Below are positions 35,301 through 48,297 of a stretch of 64,000 bases of DNA, piece after piece. The position numbers and the translations under genes were made by a program. The DNA comes from Craterostigma plantagineum. Its lineage: Eukaryota; Streptophyta; Magnoliopsida; Lamiales; Linderniaceae. The notes beneath the pieces were generated by a model. That model ran no database searches and was not told the DNA's origin. It worked only from the letters and a program-made list of their open reading frames with translations. Position 1 is the first letter of the stretch. Every line of letters begins with the position of its first letter. The stretch lies in the NCBI GenBank assembly GCA_027422505.1, contig JAPQWV010000006.1:9910501-9974500 (forward strand). Direction: 5' to 3'.

Positions 35301-36221
35301 TTCTCGGGCCGATACCATGCTCCTTTTCTCTTATTCCCTAGAGAGGTTTCAGAGATTATCGATTTGAAGAAGTTCATGGTTATGGAATTCGAACCCAAGG
35401 CCGTGCTCCTCTTCTCACTGTCTCGATATAAGACCAGATTATCGTTGGAGAAGTTCCCTTCTAGGCGCTCCACTTTCCAGCCGTTCTTACGAGTGTACGA
35501 GATTATCTATGGAGAAGTTCACAGCAAGATCCATGCCTCCGTCTTAAATGTTTTGAGAGTGTCATAGTTGAGAAATAGGTTCTTTTGATCTGTTTGTTGT
35601 GCGTTAAGCATTCCTCGTGTGCGTTTTTCTCCTCATTTTGTCATCTTTTTTTTATTCTCCCCCTCATTTTCTTGATTGAATATCCCGTCCAAATCATTAA
35701 ATCGTCTGTTGAAGGCATAAAGGGTTTTCAATTGAAGAAAAAGAATTTGGAGAAAGCTCAAAATGGATGACTAAAGGTAATCTTAAAGGAATGAAAATTT
35801 AAATTTGGCCAATTGAGGAATTTCCTAAGTGCCCTAATCATTTTCGGAACGATCTATTACACGGCAACTATGAGGCCGAGAATCACAAGTTAAAGACAAG
35901 CAATTAATTTGTGACTCACTCAAGTTAAGATCCGACGAGAGTAATAACTAGAATCCTCACTTATATGAAGTGGTTTTGTGTCTTAGTGGAACAAACTCAA
36001 TGCCTAAGAAACACAAGAATGCGACTGAGACTTTCAAAATTTAAGCAAGCAATCAGTCTCATGTCAGTGAATTCTAATCGTGACGTAGATCGAGAATCCT
36101 AAAGATATCGTCATACCCCTAATATTATACTTACATATATATATATATATAAATGAAAAATTTCACGCAAGATATAACATTTGCTAAGTATAGAAAACAT
36201 ATAGCATAGAATACGTGAAAG
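32340..36221. other. Non-coding 3' region of copia-B
   Basis: Long AT-rich stretch with dense 'CGAGAAATTTT' and 'TTTTCGATCGA' motifs (32700..33300, 33660..34030). A purine-rich motif in complement (GCTCCCCCTTTG, 34092) could be a second polypurine tract. Four loose ~90-bp repeats carry 'AGATTATC...GAAGTTC' (35260..35520). No protein domain was recognised. Confidence 0.55.
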
Positions 36222-36226
36222 CACAT

Positions 36227-39203
36227 TGTGACGCCCCGCCATCTACTACTATTTTCTTACGCTAACTTACGTGAGTAAATAGAATATAAAATATATTACA
36301 TATAAAACACCGATAGAATTTTTCGATTTTACAAAGCACACCACACACAACTATTTTACAATACAAACATTGTTCAGATTTTACATACAATACAAACGTA
36401 TTTTACAAAAACACACATAATTAAACATGACGCCCGCCTCACAGGTCGCATCCATGTACACACCACCCTCAAAAGTCACCGAAAGTTCCAGAAGGACCAG
36501 CCTCGTCATCTAAACATTTACGTACCGGATTCGCTATGTGTACAACACATAAAAACATGGGATGAGCTATAAAGCTCAGTAAGTAGAAATGTGCATGTAT
36601 GCACGTGCCAAAATAGCAAAGGCATCCGCGCCAATGCTTTCTAATACTATCCTCACATCATACTCATTCTTTTCTCATTTTCACCGGGGCCCATAGCTAC
36701 TTACTAACCGTACCTTCATATCATGAGCTTAAATCCTATACGGATAAACATACGATAGTGGCCCACTCTGGCTAGGATAAGATTAGGGTTTATCTCCAAT
36801 CTTATCATTCACCAGGTCGCCCCTCTAGCACGTCACTTTCCTGGCACTATAGTTCATACTATGTGCCTTCCCATTACCTAAATAATTTAGGTAAATATAT
36901 TCGACGGTCTTACCCCCATCATGGTGCCTTTGTAGAAGTAGCTATATTCTCATTTATCTACATTACATATAACTCACTTTCAACTCGAGTAACACAATGC
37001 ATGCTCATTCCTCAAATCAATATGATTCGTGCGTGCACATGATCATGCTACATAAATAATGCGACCATAAATATTCCAAACAATCGCATATAACAGATAA
37101 TTCACATACCACGTATTCATCGAAGCAATTAGTCACATAGCGATACACATATCAATCAATTTATGTGTTGTAGGTGAAATTCCCACTTACCTGGTATCCT
37201 TAGCTTATCGCACGGTTAAATCGTTAACCTTCGAATCCTAATTATAAAAACATATAAAATCATAGTTCATTAATTTAGTTACAATTCCATGAAATTGGTT
37301 AAATTTGAAAACCCTATTTTCGACTTAAAATTTCGAAACCCTAAAATTCCAAATTTGACTTAAATTAAAAATACCATTTTAAATTAAATCTCGAAATTTA
37401 ATCTCGACACCACCTTTAATGTGAATGTCGAGCTTCTTACTATAATATATAATATTTCTAGGTTAAATCTCGATATGAATTAAATAGATCTCGAGTCGAG
37501 AACTCGACATTACATACGAGGTTCGACATTTAAACTACATAAAGATCTCGACATGTATTTACAAATAAATCTCGAGATCTCATGTCGACATTTTATAAAT
37601 TTCAAAACAACCTCACACAGAGATCTCGACATCTTCATAATAATTTCGAAATCTTCTTCAAACTCTTATTCGAGATCCTCAACATAACATTTCGAAATCC
37701 CACATAAACAATCTCGAGATCACCTTACTCAAACACTCGACATTCTTCTCAAATATTCATTTAATATTCATAAAACTCGAATCACAACAATATCGAGATC
37801 TTGTTTCGACATTTTTTTAAAAATGTATCTCGATATCTCATGTTATAATATATATATATATATATATATATCGATATTATAATTCGAGATTATCACTTCA
37901 CATTAGACTTCGACATTTATATATAAATCTCGACACTCTCATAAAAATTTCGAAACCTTCTTTGATAATTCTTCGACATTTTACCCGATATTTATCAAAA
38001 TTTCGAACCACTTAACCTAACACTTCGACATATTACTCGGTATTCCTTTTTAATATTTATAAAACTCGAAATAAACTTCACATAACATGTCGACATCCTC
38101 ATAAGAATTTCAAAATCTTCCTCGACATCTTCTTCGACATTTTCATAAAACTCGAACCAACTACATATAATCATTTCGAAATCCTTACAAAACACTATTT
38201 AATTCTTAACCCTTATAATCTTTCGATCAAAACCTTATCTATCATGAACACCTTAATTATCACAAGAACACTTTAAATATCATATCAACTCTAAATGATG
38301 TTCTTCCCTTTTCAAAAATCAAAACCCTAAAGAACATAAACTTACGTGAATTTCATACTTAATAACATTAATATATACCAAACCCTAATTAAAACATAAA
38401 TATCTTAGTAAATTCCGTACCTTATTCGTAAACTTTGTTCCCAGTTTTCCTCTCCTCTCACTTCCTAATCTTTGTAAAATGATAATGAGATGCTCTCCTC
38501 TACGTTCATATCTCAATGCCAATTATTGTTATTTCTTTAATCCTAAATGGTTTGGTATTTTGTCTTTAGCCTTTAAAGTTTTGGATTTTTCTTCTCATAC
38601 TTGTTATGCATTAGTTCCTAAAGAATTGTAACGTTTACCTAATACATTAGTTAAAATCTCGAGAATTGTAACATTTCACAAGCCACATATTAATTTTTTA
38701 TGTGTTTAGTTAATCTTTATTCATAAAATCTCGAGATCTATACCATAAATTCCCCCATCGATTTCTAACAAAATCTCGAGCTATACTTTGAAAATTATAA
38801 TAAAGATTTCGAAGCACAATCTCGAGTTTCCTAAGAATTTCAAATCACCTCACATAAATATCTCGACATTATTTTCGAGATCCTCTTTCGACATCCATTA
38901 AAAATCTCGAAATCTCCTTACACATACTTCTCGACATTCTCTTCACACTAACATTTCGACATTCTCATTCAAATTTCACTTCAATCTTCATTTCGACATT
39001 TTCCTAATTGTTACCAAAAATCTTTCGAGATTCTTATAGAAACACTATAAACTTCAACATTGAACAAACCCTAAATTTCAAACTTATAATATTAGATATC
39101 ATGTAGTCACGAAATTAAATAAATACTAAATATAAAATCACATAGCCACATAATATGCATGCAAATTTATTGGCCAACTTACTTACGGGACCCGGGTATT
39201 ACA
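36227..39203 (-). mobile_element. Solo Ty3/gypsy-type LTR, 2977 bp
   Basis: Plus-strand ends are TGTGACGCCCCG and CCCGGGTATTACA, flanked by a perfect 5-bp duplication CACAT (36222..36226 and 39204..39208). On the minus strand it starts TGTAATACCCGGG, like the 12323..15080 LTR, and shares the 'CTCAAAAGTC' region and 'GAGC..AAAGCTC' segments in complement. It has no coding interior, hence a solo LTR. The interior is crowded with CTCGAGAT, TTCGACAT and TCGAAATC motifs (37380..39000). Confidence 0.93.
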
Positions 39204-39228
39204 CACATAGGATCACATCATGCACAAA

Positions 39229-40888
39229 TCACGAAAGGTTCAACATGACTAATTTTCCGACAAGGAATTGGAACCGTTTTTCATCCAAAGCCTTGGTGAA
39301 AATGTCGGCTAGTTGATGTTCCGTGTTCACAAAATACATGTCAATCGTGCCTTTTTCTACGTGATCTTTGATGAAGTGATATCTTATGTCTATGTGTTTT
39401 GTGCGTGAGTGGTGAACATGATTACATGTAATCGCAATGGCACTTTGGCTATCGCTATAAAGGAGTATATTATTTAGATTGTACCCATAATCGTGAAGCT
39501 GAGTCCGCATCCATAGCATTTGCTAGCACCAGCTGACAGCCGGCGACGTATGCTGCCTCGGTCGTCGATGTCGAGACGCAGTTATGCTTTTTGGATGACC
39601 AGCAGACTAGTTTTTCGCCTGAAAATTGAGCGCCACCGGATGTGCTTTTCCTGTCCATTCGGCAACCTGCGCAGTCAGCGTCAGTATAGTCAATTAATTT
39701 GAAATTTGTTCCTTTAGGATACCGTAGTCCTAAGGTGGAGGTGTTTTTAAGGTAACGCAGAATTCGCTTCACCGCAAGCATGTGAGATTCTTTGGGATCG
39801 GCTTGAAAACGGGCGCATAGACATGTGGCAAACATGATGTCTGGCCGGCTTGAGGTGAGATAAAGAAGAGAGCCGATGATGCTGCGATATAATGTAATGT
39901 CGACCGCTTTTCCTGTGGGATCGGCATCCAACTTGCAGCTTGTGGACATGGGAGTGCTGAGTGGATTGCTCTGATCTGATGGAATTTCTTCAAGATGTCC
40001 TTGATGTATTTATTCTGACTGATGAATATCCCATCATCGAGCTGCCTTACTTGAAGTCCTAAGAAGAACTGTATCTCTCCCATGTGGCTCATTTTCAAAT
40101 TTGCTCTTCAACAATTCTCCAAATCTCTTGCATAGCCTTGGATTTGTTGATCCGAATATGATGTCGTCTACATAGGACCATCAAATCTTTGTCTTTCCAT
40201 TTTATGATGAGGGTCGTATTGATCGTTCATCGGATAAAGCTAGATTACGAGGAAATCGGTCAATACCTCATACCAAGCGCGTGGAGCTTGTTTCGGTCCG
40301 TAGAAAGCTTTGCCCAATCGATAGACGATATCGGGATGTTTTTGATCAATGAAGCCTTCTGGCTGAGCGACGTAGACTTCATCTTTTAGCACACCATTGA
40401 GAAAGGCGGTCTTTACATCCATTTGGTATACTTTGAAGTCTTTATGAGCCGCAAGTCAGAAAGAGACGAATGGCTTCTATTCGGGCAACCGGAGCATATG
40501 TCTCGTCGTAGTCAATTCCTTCATGTTGGTTATAGCCCTTCGCAACCATTCTAGCTTTGTTCCTTATCACTTCGCCATCTTCATTCTTTTTGTTTTTAAA
40601 TACCCATTTCATTCCGATGATTGTTTTCCCAAGCGGACGGGATACTAGCATCCACACTTGAAGACGCTCAAATTGGTTGATTTCCTCTTGCATTGCTATC
40701 ACCCAATCCGGGTCTTTTAGTGCGTCTGTTACCTTAGTTGGCTCATTTTGGCTTAAGAAGCAGCTGAATAAACTGTGTTGATGACGTGTCCGTACTCTAC
40801 ATGAAGGATCACCAATAATCTGATCAATCGGATGTGCCCGAGTGCATTTTCGCTCATGGGGTAGTGCAGAGCTAGACGCATCGGTCAT
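39229..40888 (-). pseudogene. Copia-B reverse transcriptase and RNase H
   Basis: The minus strand gives, in order, '[19 protein letters not shown]', '[10 protein letters not shown]', '[20 protein letters not shown]' and '[20 protein letters not shown]'. After a frameshift near 40180 come 'YVDDIIFGST' (the catalytic YVDD), 'FFLGLQVRQLDDGIFISQ' and 'SIIGSLLYLTSSRPDIMFA'. RNase H follows with 'DADCAGCRMDRKSTSGG', 'SSKKHNCVSTSTTEAAYVA', 'SDSQSAIAI' and 'RTKHIDIRYHFIKDHVE', ending 'LADIFTKALDE'. Catalytic residues are mostly kept. At least three frameshifts separate the pieces, so it is inactive, but decay is mild compared with copia-A. Confidence 0.92.
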
Positions 40889-41162
40889 TTGGGGACTGAG
40901 ACTTCCAATGATTTCAGATCGGTCAGGAGATAGAGGTAAGTCAGATTCTGCATTTGGATTGAGTGATCATGTAGAGACTTCCTCATTTACTGTTGTAGGT
41001 TCGTCATTGATCTGTGTAATTCTAAATCGGGTGAGGTAGGAACATTTGAAGAGCTCGGTATACTGTCCTCGTCGAGTGGGGGTTCCACTAACGGTGTTGC
41101 TATGATGTTTTCTGACCGATATACAGGCTCAAAGAGAGAGTCCAAATCTTCCAACGCAAGTT

Positions 41163-42560
41163 TCAGTGCTTCTTCAGACGTCTAATCTGGAGTTGTTGCC
41201 ATCTTCTGTTGGTTTTGTGCCAACACACCAGTGTATACGAGTTCTGACTGTCGTATTCAGAAGCCATCGGGTTTGGTACAGGTCCTGATTTGAGACGTGT
41301 AGGAGCCATTTCTGGCACTTCGTGGAAAGAGACGTTGTAGCTTTCTTGGATTGATCGGTTGGACTTGATGTAAACTCGATACGCCTTTGACGTTGATGAA
41401 TACCCAACGAATGTGGCTTCGAATGCTTTAGGGTCGAACTTAGCACGTTGCTCTCTGTCATTCGCCACAAAGCACTTGCATCCGAAGAGTTTACTCAACA
41501 AATGTGTACTCGCTTGTTTATTATTTTGTACAGAGTTTTATTAAAGCGCTTCTGAACCACCATCCTGTTCTGAGTGAAACAAGCGGTAATTACTGCTTCA
41601 GCCCATAGAAAATGTGGGAGGCCGGAATGAATTAGCATCGTAGGGGCAGCCTCTACTAGAGTTCTATTTTTCCTTTTAACAACCCCGTTCTGTTGAGGGG
41701 TCTTGGCGGCCGAGAATTGCTGATTAATGCCAAGTTTCTGATAAAAGTCACTGAGATACTTGGTTTTGAACTTAGTGCCGTTGTCCGTTCGGATGACTTG
41801 GATGGATAGTTGCAGCAAATTCTGAGTAGTGTTCATGAAATTAACTATCAAGTCCCGTGTCTCATCTTTAGTTCGGAGGAACATTGTCCATGTGTAGCGT
41901 GAGTAATCATCAACGATCACTAGTACGTACTTTCGCCCACTAATACTCTATGTCTGCATAGGTCCACACAGATCCATATGTAGCAATTCCAAAGGACGCG
42001 AAGTGGAGGCAATAGTTTAACATGATGAGATGCTCGCTTCATTTTTCCTAATTGACATGCTGAACACTGATGCTCTTTTTGTAGATTAATTGTTGGTGGA
42101 CCGTGAACCAACGTTTTCGTTAATAGTCGTTGAAGAGCTTGATGTTTAGATGAGACACACGTTGATGCCATAAGTTGTTCCTCTGAATTGTAATGTGGGA
42201 GATGAGGCAAACAGCTGTCGTTCCGCACAGACGTCAGATTGGTCGTGTAAAGATTAGATTTCCGAAGTCCTTGCAGGAGTTCTTTGTTCTGACTGTCCAA
42301 TATTCTGCACCGGACAGCATGGAAGACCACCTGGAAGCCTTTGTCGCAGAATTGGCTATGTTGAACAAGTTATGGCGGAGACCTTCGACGTAAGAGACAT
42401 CTTTTATCGTCAGATTTTCCAGAATGATGTTCCCAACTCATAGTATGGGGGCTAAGTCGTTATTTCCGAATCTGACTTTTCCATCTGGTCTGTCTTTGTA
42501 GTTGCTCAGCAGCTCTTGTATTCCCGTCATGTGTGTAGAGCAACCAAAGTCGAGGTACCA
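41163..42560 (-). pseudogene. Copia-B protease, GAG-pre-integrase and integrase
   Basis: Near 42560 the minus strand encodes 'WYLDFGCSTHMTG', the copia protease active-site region with D-F-G in place of D-S/C-G. Next is the pre-integrase segment ('LQRLLTKTLVHG', 'CSACQLGKMKRASH' zinc-binding Cys pair). The integrase core follows with 'VDDYSRYTWTMFLRTKDET', 'IRTDNGTKF' and 'TPQQNGVVKRKNRTLVEAA'; the D, D and E of the catalytic triad are recognisable. The C-terminal part has 'KLFGCKCFVAND' and 'FDPKAFEATFVGYSSTSKAY'. Frameshifts lie near 41500 and 41920. Confidence 0.9.
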
Positions 42561-42815
42561 CACATGATGGATCTGCAAAAACAATTTAGAGCGCTTTAGG
42601 TACCCACTTGTAAATGGGTCTTCGTGGATTAGAAGATTTAGTCTTAGGTTCAGATAATGTTCCTAACTTATCACTCTTAGTGACTTTGGCAACCCAAACC
42701 ATCTTTAAAGATGTTGATTTTGGTTTTGCCCGTGGTAGGAGACTTGGCCTTTTTGGCTTTTGTCTTCTTAGGCGGAGTCTTAGGAACCCATTTGGGTTGA
42801 ACCCGGTAGAGAAGG

Positions 42816-44364
42816 TTAATCAGCACGAACAAATGCTTTGATAGGCTTGATCGAGGAAAAGATCTTCTCATTGGATAGTCTCCTAAGGTGTTTGGTGGAT
42901 TCTATCTTAACGGGATACTTTAGCTGAGAACAAGCATGTATAGCGCCATATGCTTTCTTAATGGCTGGATCTTGTTTCCTGCGGGTCATCCTAGAAGCAT
43001 TTGTCTTAGAATGGATGTTTGGTATCGTAGATGAAGAGCCTATTTCAATGTCGGTGCTTATGAAGATGATAGGTTTTAAAGAACAAGTAGAAGCATTTAA
43101 TTGGAGAGATGAAATAGCTCTTTTATTTCTACGAGTGTCTTTTATTTTTACAGAAGGAGAAGATAAGCTTGTAACTTTAACATCTATGGGCTCCTTCTTA
43201 ATATCTAGGCTGGACACTTTCGCCTTCGGTTTCTCTAGCTCAAGTACTGCGCTCCCTGTCGATGTAGTAGATACAAAGTTAGAGTTAGTATTTTTAACAT
43301 TTTTATTTTTAGACTTATGATCTTTTGAAGACGATTTTTCTTTCTTCACGCTTTTCAGAATGATATTCTCTTTTGGAGAAGATGTGTGAGAAATGGTGCT
43401 TGAGATGGCGGAAGCTTTGAGATTTTCCATCTCTTTTTGGAATTTAGTCTTTTTTCAGCTTCAAAATTCTCTCTTTCTTTATCTAAGGCAATTCGTAATT
43501 CCTCTATTTTCTTAACTATAGGAGGGATATAGAGAGAATTTTCAGAACGATGATGTTGAACTTCCTCATTTTTAGAATGATCTTCAAGAAAATTAACAGT
43601 TTCAAGGCTCCAGCCCTTAGGAGATACCCAAGTTTTGTCGCGTTGATTCAGTTCGATGTATGAAAGGGTATTTCAGCCCTTGTACTGGCTTGTCTCTTGG
43701 CTTCTTCTTCCTCAAATATTACTTCTGAGTTGGTAAAGTTCATAAGAAAAGTTAGTCCGAGACCCATGTACGAGATATCATAAAGTTGTTTGCAATCAAC
43801 TTTCTTGAGGTTATGTGGGTTCTTATAGCCTAAGCCATACCTATAGTCATAGAATTCTAAGTCCTTGGACTGATTCAAGAATATAGTTTGATCAGTATGT
43901 GCCCTTTTCACAACAAGATCTTCTAACTTCTTGATTTTAGTATATAGCTTCTTACGCTCATCTTCTAAGAGAGTGAAGTTATTCGCCACCATTACCTTGG
44001 CGGCTTGACAGGCATCTAGGTCCTTCACAAGTTCACAAACCTTAGTATTCGATTTATCTAATTCGGCTTCTAGATTAGTGATCTTGGAAGTTGCTTCTGT
44101 TAATCTACAATTGAGATTAGCTTTCTCATTGAGATTTCTAATCAAGCAATTATAGTTATTTTCTAGCCTGTCTTCTAATTCCTTCACTTTCGAGCTATGC
44201 TTCTCTAACGAAATATGCTTAGTCTCGCTAAGGTTCGAGCTCTTAGTTAGTTCATCTATTTTCGCACTAGAGCTCATAAGTTCTAATTCGAGACTGGCTA
44301 TTTTCTCCTCAGACTTAGCTAGTTTCTTCTCTACTTCCTTTATGCTTTTCTGCACACGTTGCAT
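42816..44364 (-). pseudogene. Copia-B gag extension: coiled-coil and Lys/Ser-rich region
   Basis: 43648..44364 encodes a heptad-rich Lys/Glu/Leu protein ('VEKKLAKSEEKIASLELEL', 'LEDRLENNYNCLIRNLNEK') with strong coiled-coil character. 42816..43430 encodes a basic Ser/Lys-rich stretch ('KSVKKEKSSSKDHKSKNKNV'). Such a spacer between the zinc knuckle and protease is usual in the larger plant copia elements. A short gap with a frame break separates the two parts. Confidence 0.8.
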
Positions 44365-44639
44365 GTTAGTGTATGGTAATTGATATGATTATAACATGGT
44401 CAATAATGTGGAAGGAGAGATCACCTCATGTGAAAAATCAGATGCTTGGTCCTCGTCTGTCGAGTTTGAGTCTTCGGCGTCCGATTATTTGTCTTGGAGG
44501 CCATTAGAGCTAGATTCTCTTCCTCTGAGCTAGACGTGTCCTCGAGCCAGTGGTCTTATTCAGCCATTAGAGATACTCCAGCTTCCTTTTGTTTTGTAAG
44601 TTAAAGCTTCCTGGAGTAGTAATTAGTGTCTCTCTTCTT

Positions 44640-45638
44640 CGGGAGAGTACATTCTAGGGCGTAATGACCAGGTTTTCCGCAGTTAAAGCATTTGGACGGT
44701 TCTTTGATAGTCTTGACCTCAGAAGTCTCAGGTGCAGGTTCTTTGTTCTTCAAGCTTGAGGTCTAAGTCGATTGGCTGATGATGAGGACTTCTTTTTGAA
44801 GTACTGTTTGTTCATCATTTTCCCAATTAGCGCCAACTGCTTTCCCAGCAATTTCATGTTAGGATCCATGTCTGAATCTGATTCGTCTTCAGATTCTGAT
44901 GGGGTGACGATCTTTTCTTTTCGCAATTTTGCGCTCTTCCTGCCTGAGACTAGGGCAACTGTGCCGTCGATAAGTTTGCCCTTCTGCTCCTTCTGAACCT
45001 CGCTTATGTCTTCCTCGTGCTGTGCAAGATTGTCAAACATGGCATGGATATCCAGCTCCTCAATGTCTTTATTCTGTCTGATCTGAGCGGATATCTTTTT
45101 CCATTCTGAGGGCAGGGAGGAAAGAAATCTGATGTTGGTTTCCGTGTTTTGTCTTGGAGATTTCGATTTTCCTCATCTCATTTTGAAGGGCGAGCTCTGA
45201 TATAGATCATGTAAGCACTCATCTAGTTTAGCTCTGAATGAATCGGAGGCTGTGAGAATATTAGCCTTCTTGGCCTTGATACCTACTTCTGTTCGTTGCA
45301 TCATCTTGTGCAGCTCATCCCACATTCCCTTAGCGGTTGGAATACTATCGATCTGTCGATAGATATTATTTGGGATTCCTTGCATAAGCGTGTTCTTGGC
45401 TATTAGATCAACTTTTGCTCTCACTCTTTCCTCCGCAATATATTCCCTAGGCTCTTTCAGCTGCCTAGAGACAGGAATTGGAGGGTTAGCAGTGTTGTCC
45501 CCGGGAACATCTACCCAAAACTGAGCTGGACCTTGCTCAATTGATGAGAGAAGGTCTTCTGCCTGTTCCTTTAGCTCTATGAAATTTAGAAATCGGCTTC
45601 TACAGACTGTATATTCACCTCTCTTGAGAATTGGAGGA
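44640..45638 (-). pseudogene. Copia-B gag, main part (zinc knuckle included)
   Basis: The minus strand has 'GEYTVCRSRFLNFIELKEQ', then 'NTLMQGIPNNIYRQIDSIPT', 'MWDELHKMMQRTEVGIKAK' and a CCHC zinc knuckle, 'KCFNCGKPGHYALEC'. The first codons of gag lie on the far side of copia-C, at 53312..53276; when copia-C and one copy of its duplication GAGGA are ignored, the frame runs straight from that Met into this segment. Internal stops occur between 44750 and 45170. Confidence 0.88.
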
Positions 45639-46002
45639 TGTTGGACCCTATTCTATCCAACAATACTGACCTAGGACGATTTACCACGCTAATGATGAAA
45701 GATTTAAAGATCAAACGTGGGGTGGGTTATTGTAGACGATGGGAGCTTTGAAAATGCTTTGTTTTACTATTCAACACACACACAACTCACACATATGACA
45801 CCAAAAACACACACCCTAATGAATTAGGGTTTGGGGGTATATATACCGCATTAGTTGGTATATTATACCCCTAGTAACTAAGAACTAGAATATTACAAAC
45901 TAGCTCAAAGTTAATTAAATACAAACCAACTAAGATAAACACAATGAAATTGAACACTCCTAATAATCTCCCCCTTAGTGTTCAATCTTCAATTCAGCAC
46001 GG

Positions 46003-48297
46003 TGTTGGGTACATGGAGAATCTCTCGAGTCCTAACAGTTGGGAAACCCCGGGTGACCCAAGGCCCTGCCCCGGACGCAGCGGAATTTAAAATTTTTCCC
46101 GGGTTCCCCATACGGTTTCCCCAGGATACTCGGTTAAATAAAGAAAATTGCATGATCGACACGTATAAAAGAATAAGGATCTTACCCTTGTAGCGAAGAT
46201 CCTTAGCTCCCGTAGCTCACGAACTGTGCCGAAGAGAATCACGCCGACCCCGTGACGTGCCGTAAACCTACACCACCCCAAGGATGGCTAGAGATGGTGT
46301 GGAGTATTGTATAGAGATGTTTAGATGTGTATGTGATTTCTAAAACTCACAAACACTTAGGGTGATTTATCAAGAACAACCCCAAATGCTCTAGCTTCTC
46401 TCTAAAATCTCTAAGTTTAGTGTGAGAAAGCTTATAAACTTGTTATGGACGAAAATCCCAAGTCTATAATTGTAAAACCAAGTTTTAAATCATGAAATAG
46501 ACTTTAGATTTGTATAAGTGAGATCATGTCCTACATTACTCGTTTTTGTTTGATTCTCTTGTTATTTTATCATCTAATGACTAGATATTGTCCCACAAAT
46601 CATAACAAAAGAACAAGGAACGAAATTGGATTTGATTTGGATCAAATTTGACCAAAAAACTGTCGGTCACGGCCTCTGACATGACCTGTCACGGCCGTGA
46701 CACATCATTGGACGACTTCTGCCGCTCGTCACGGCCTTGGTCACGGCCGTGACCATCTTCTGGAGGCTGTCACGGCCTGGGCATGAAGTGTCACGGCCGT
46801 GACACCATCGGGCACCATTTTTGCTCGCCTTTGCCAGTCGTCACGGCCACGTGCAAGGCTGTCACGGCCGTGACATCCCTGACAGCTTTGCGGCAGTTTC
46901 ATATTTCGATCCAATCGAGGGGTAAACGATGTCCGATTGACCTGAAATTTTAACCAGACTCACCAATCTTGATTTTGACCAAAGGGATTCTCAATCCGAG
47001 GTCTAGATTGGGAGATATGAATTTTTGAAGCACTGCTACTTTGCAGAGGGACTTCATGACCGTGACAAGCCTTGCTTGTCATTGTGAACCCTATTTACGC
47101 TTCATTCTTCACCTTTTCCGTTCCATAAATTTCCGTCCATGTAAATATAGTTTCTAAAACATATATTTAACATTTTTATTAACATCTCTAAGATCGTTAA
47201 ATCATTTTACATCTCATATTAGTTAGGCACTATCACAGTGATCATTTTTAAGCCCGACTCTCTTGGTTCGTCTCAACCCGGGCAAGGGAGGAATCCAAGA
47301 ATTAAGCGCCTAGCCAATCCCGCGGTACCTAATAGATCCCGTGTTGAGTACAATCTTTGATCTACGAACCGACTACAGATTATTGTCGTACGTATAGACC
47401 CTTCAGTCCCGATCGAGTGAGAGTCATGGTTACGTCAAACTCACTAGACTCGACTCTATGACTAATTCGTGACTGGTGAAATTACTAAACTGCCCTTATG
47501 TCCCACGTAAGTCAGTTTATAGCTTCGGCCTAAGACTTCGTAATTTCCCGTCCCCGAATATGCATAGGACATATATCTCAGTTACTAACGAGATAGTGAA
47601 TCCCTAACGTTAGTCTAAGCACGGCAGTTACCCTTTGTTGTCAAGACCGCATGTCGCCGCCGACCCATGTTCTTTCCCGAACAAGGTGGGCCTAGCAAAC
47701 TAGTGACATTTCAAGACCCCGAAGTCAACTCCGTCAAAAACCCTTCGGTCTAAGGTCCACGCACACTACTACAATCAATCGATCGATCATTGACGCTACC
47801 CAGAGTAACGATAAGGCCCATGTGATCGTCGATTGCGAGTCGTGTCCAAGTACAAGTTAATCCCCTGATTCAACTTATACCGATGTTACGACCTCCCGCT
47901 TCCCAAGCGAATGATTGGCACAACCATATAAGAGTCGTCAACAAATAAGTCGTAATTGACGCTCAGTCACCCTACTGAGGTCTAAGGCTTATGGTCTAAT
48001 TTAATATCGGAGAATAATAGCTCACCGGTGCCCCTCTCTCATCTCATGAGAATCGGTGAATAAACTCACGATATATGGGATTTATTTATTTACCGTCTCA
48101 CCGGATGCCTAGTAAGACTTTATAGGTAAATAAATAATATGCCTTTTTGAAGAATAAATTCTAAAGTATAAATTCCATTAATACGTATAAGAATACATTA
48201 TTCAAATACATAACGAATAATACATCGATTATTAAATACATGCCCTATTCATTACATCCTCGAATGGCATTCCGAGGGCACATCCCCAACACTAACA
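46003..48297 (-). mobile_element. LTR-D: 2.3-kb copia-type LTR inside copia-C
   Basis: Plus-strand ends are TGTTGGGTACATGG and CCAACACTAACA (TG..CA). The adjoining ATCTCCCATT at the right is the complement of a polypurine tract AATGGGAGAT, so this looks like the 3' LTR of another minus-strand copia element rather than a true solo LTR. No duplication is seen (cacgg against atctc) and the partner LTR was not found. It contains an array of GTCACGGCCGTGAC palindromes (46660..46890). Confidence 0.7.
46660..46890. repeat. Dispersed palindrome array GTCACGGCCGTGAC
   Basis: The 14-bp palindrome or its half GTCACGGCC(T/A/G) occurs about nine times in ~230 bp, with full copies near 46690, 46750, 46790 and 46860. 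Half and full copies alternate. It lies in LTR-D, so it may be a promoter-type regulatory array or a remnant of tandem duplication. Confidence 0.85.

Noticed and set aside
35160..35570. Repeated AGATTATC...GAAGTTC segment as a CRISPR-like array
   Set aside because: Repeats are loose and long-spaced, and this is plant retroelement sequence.
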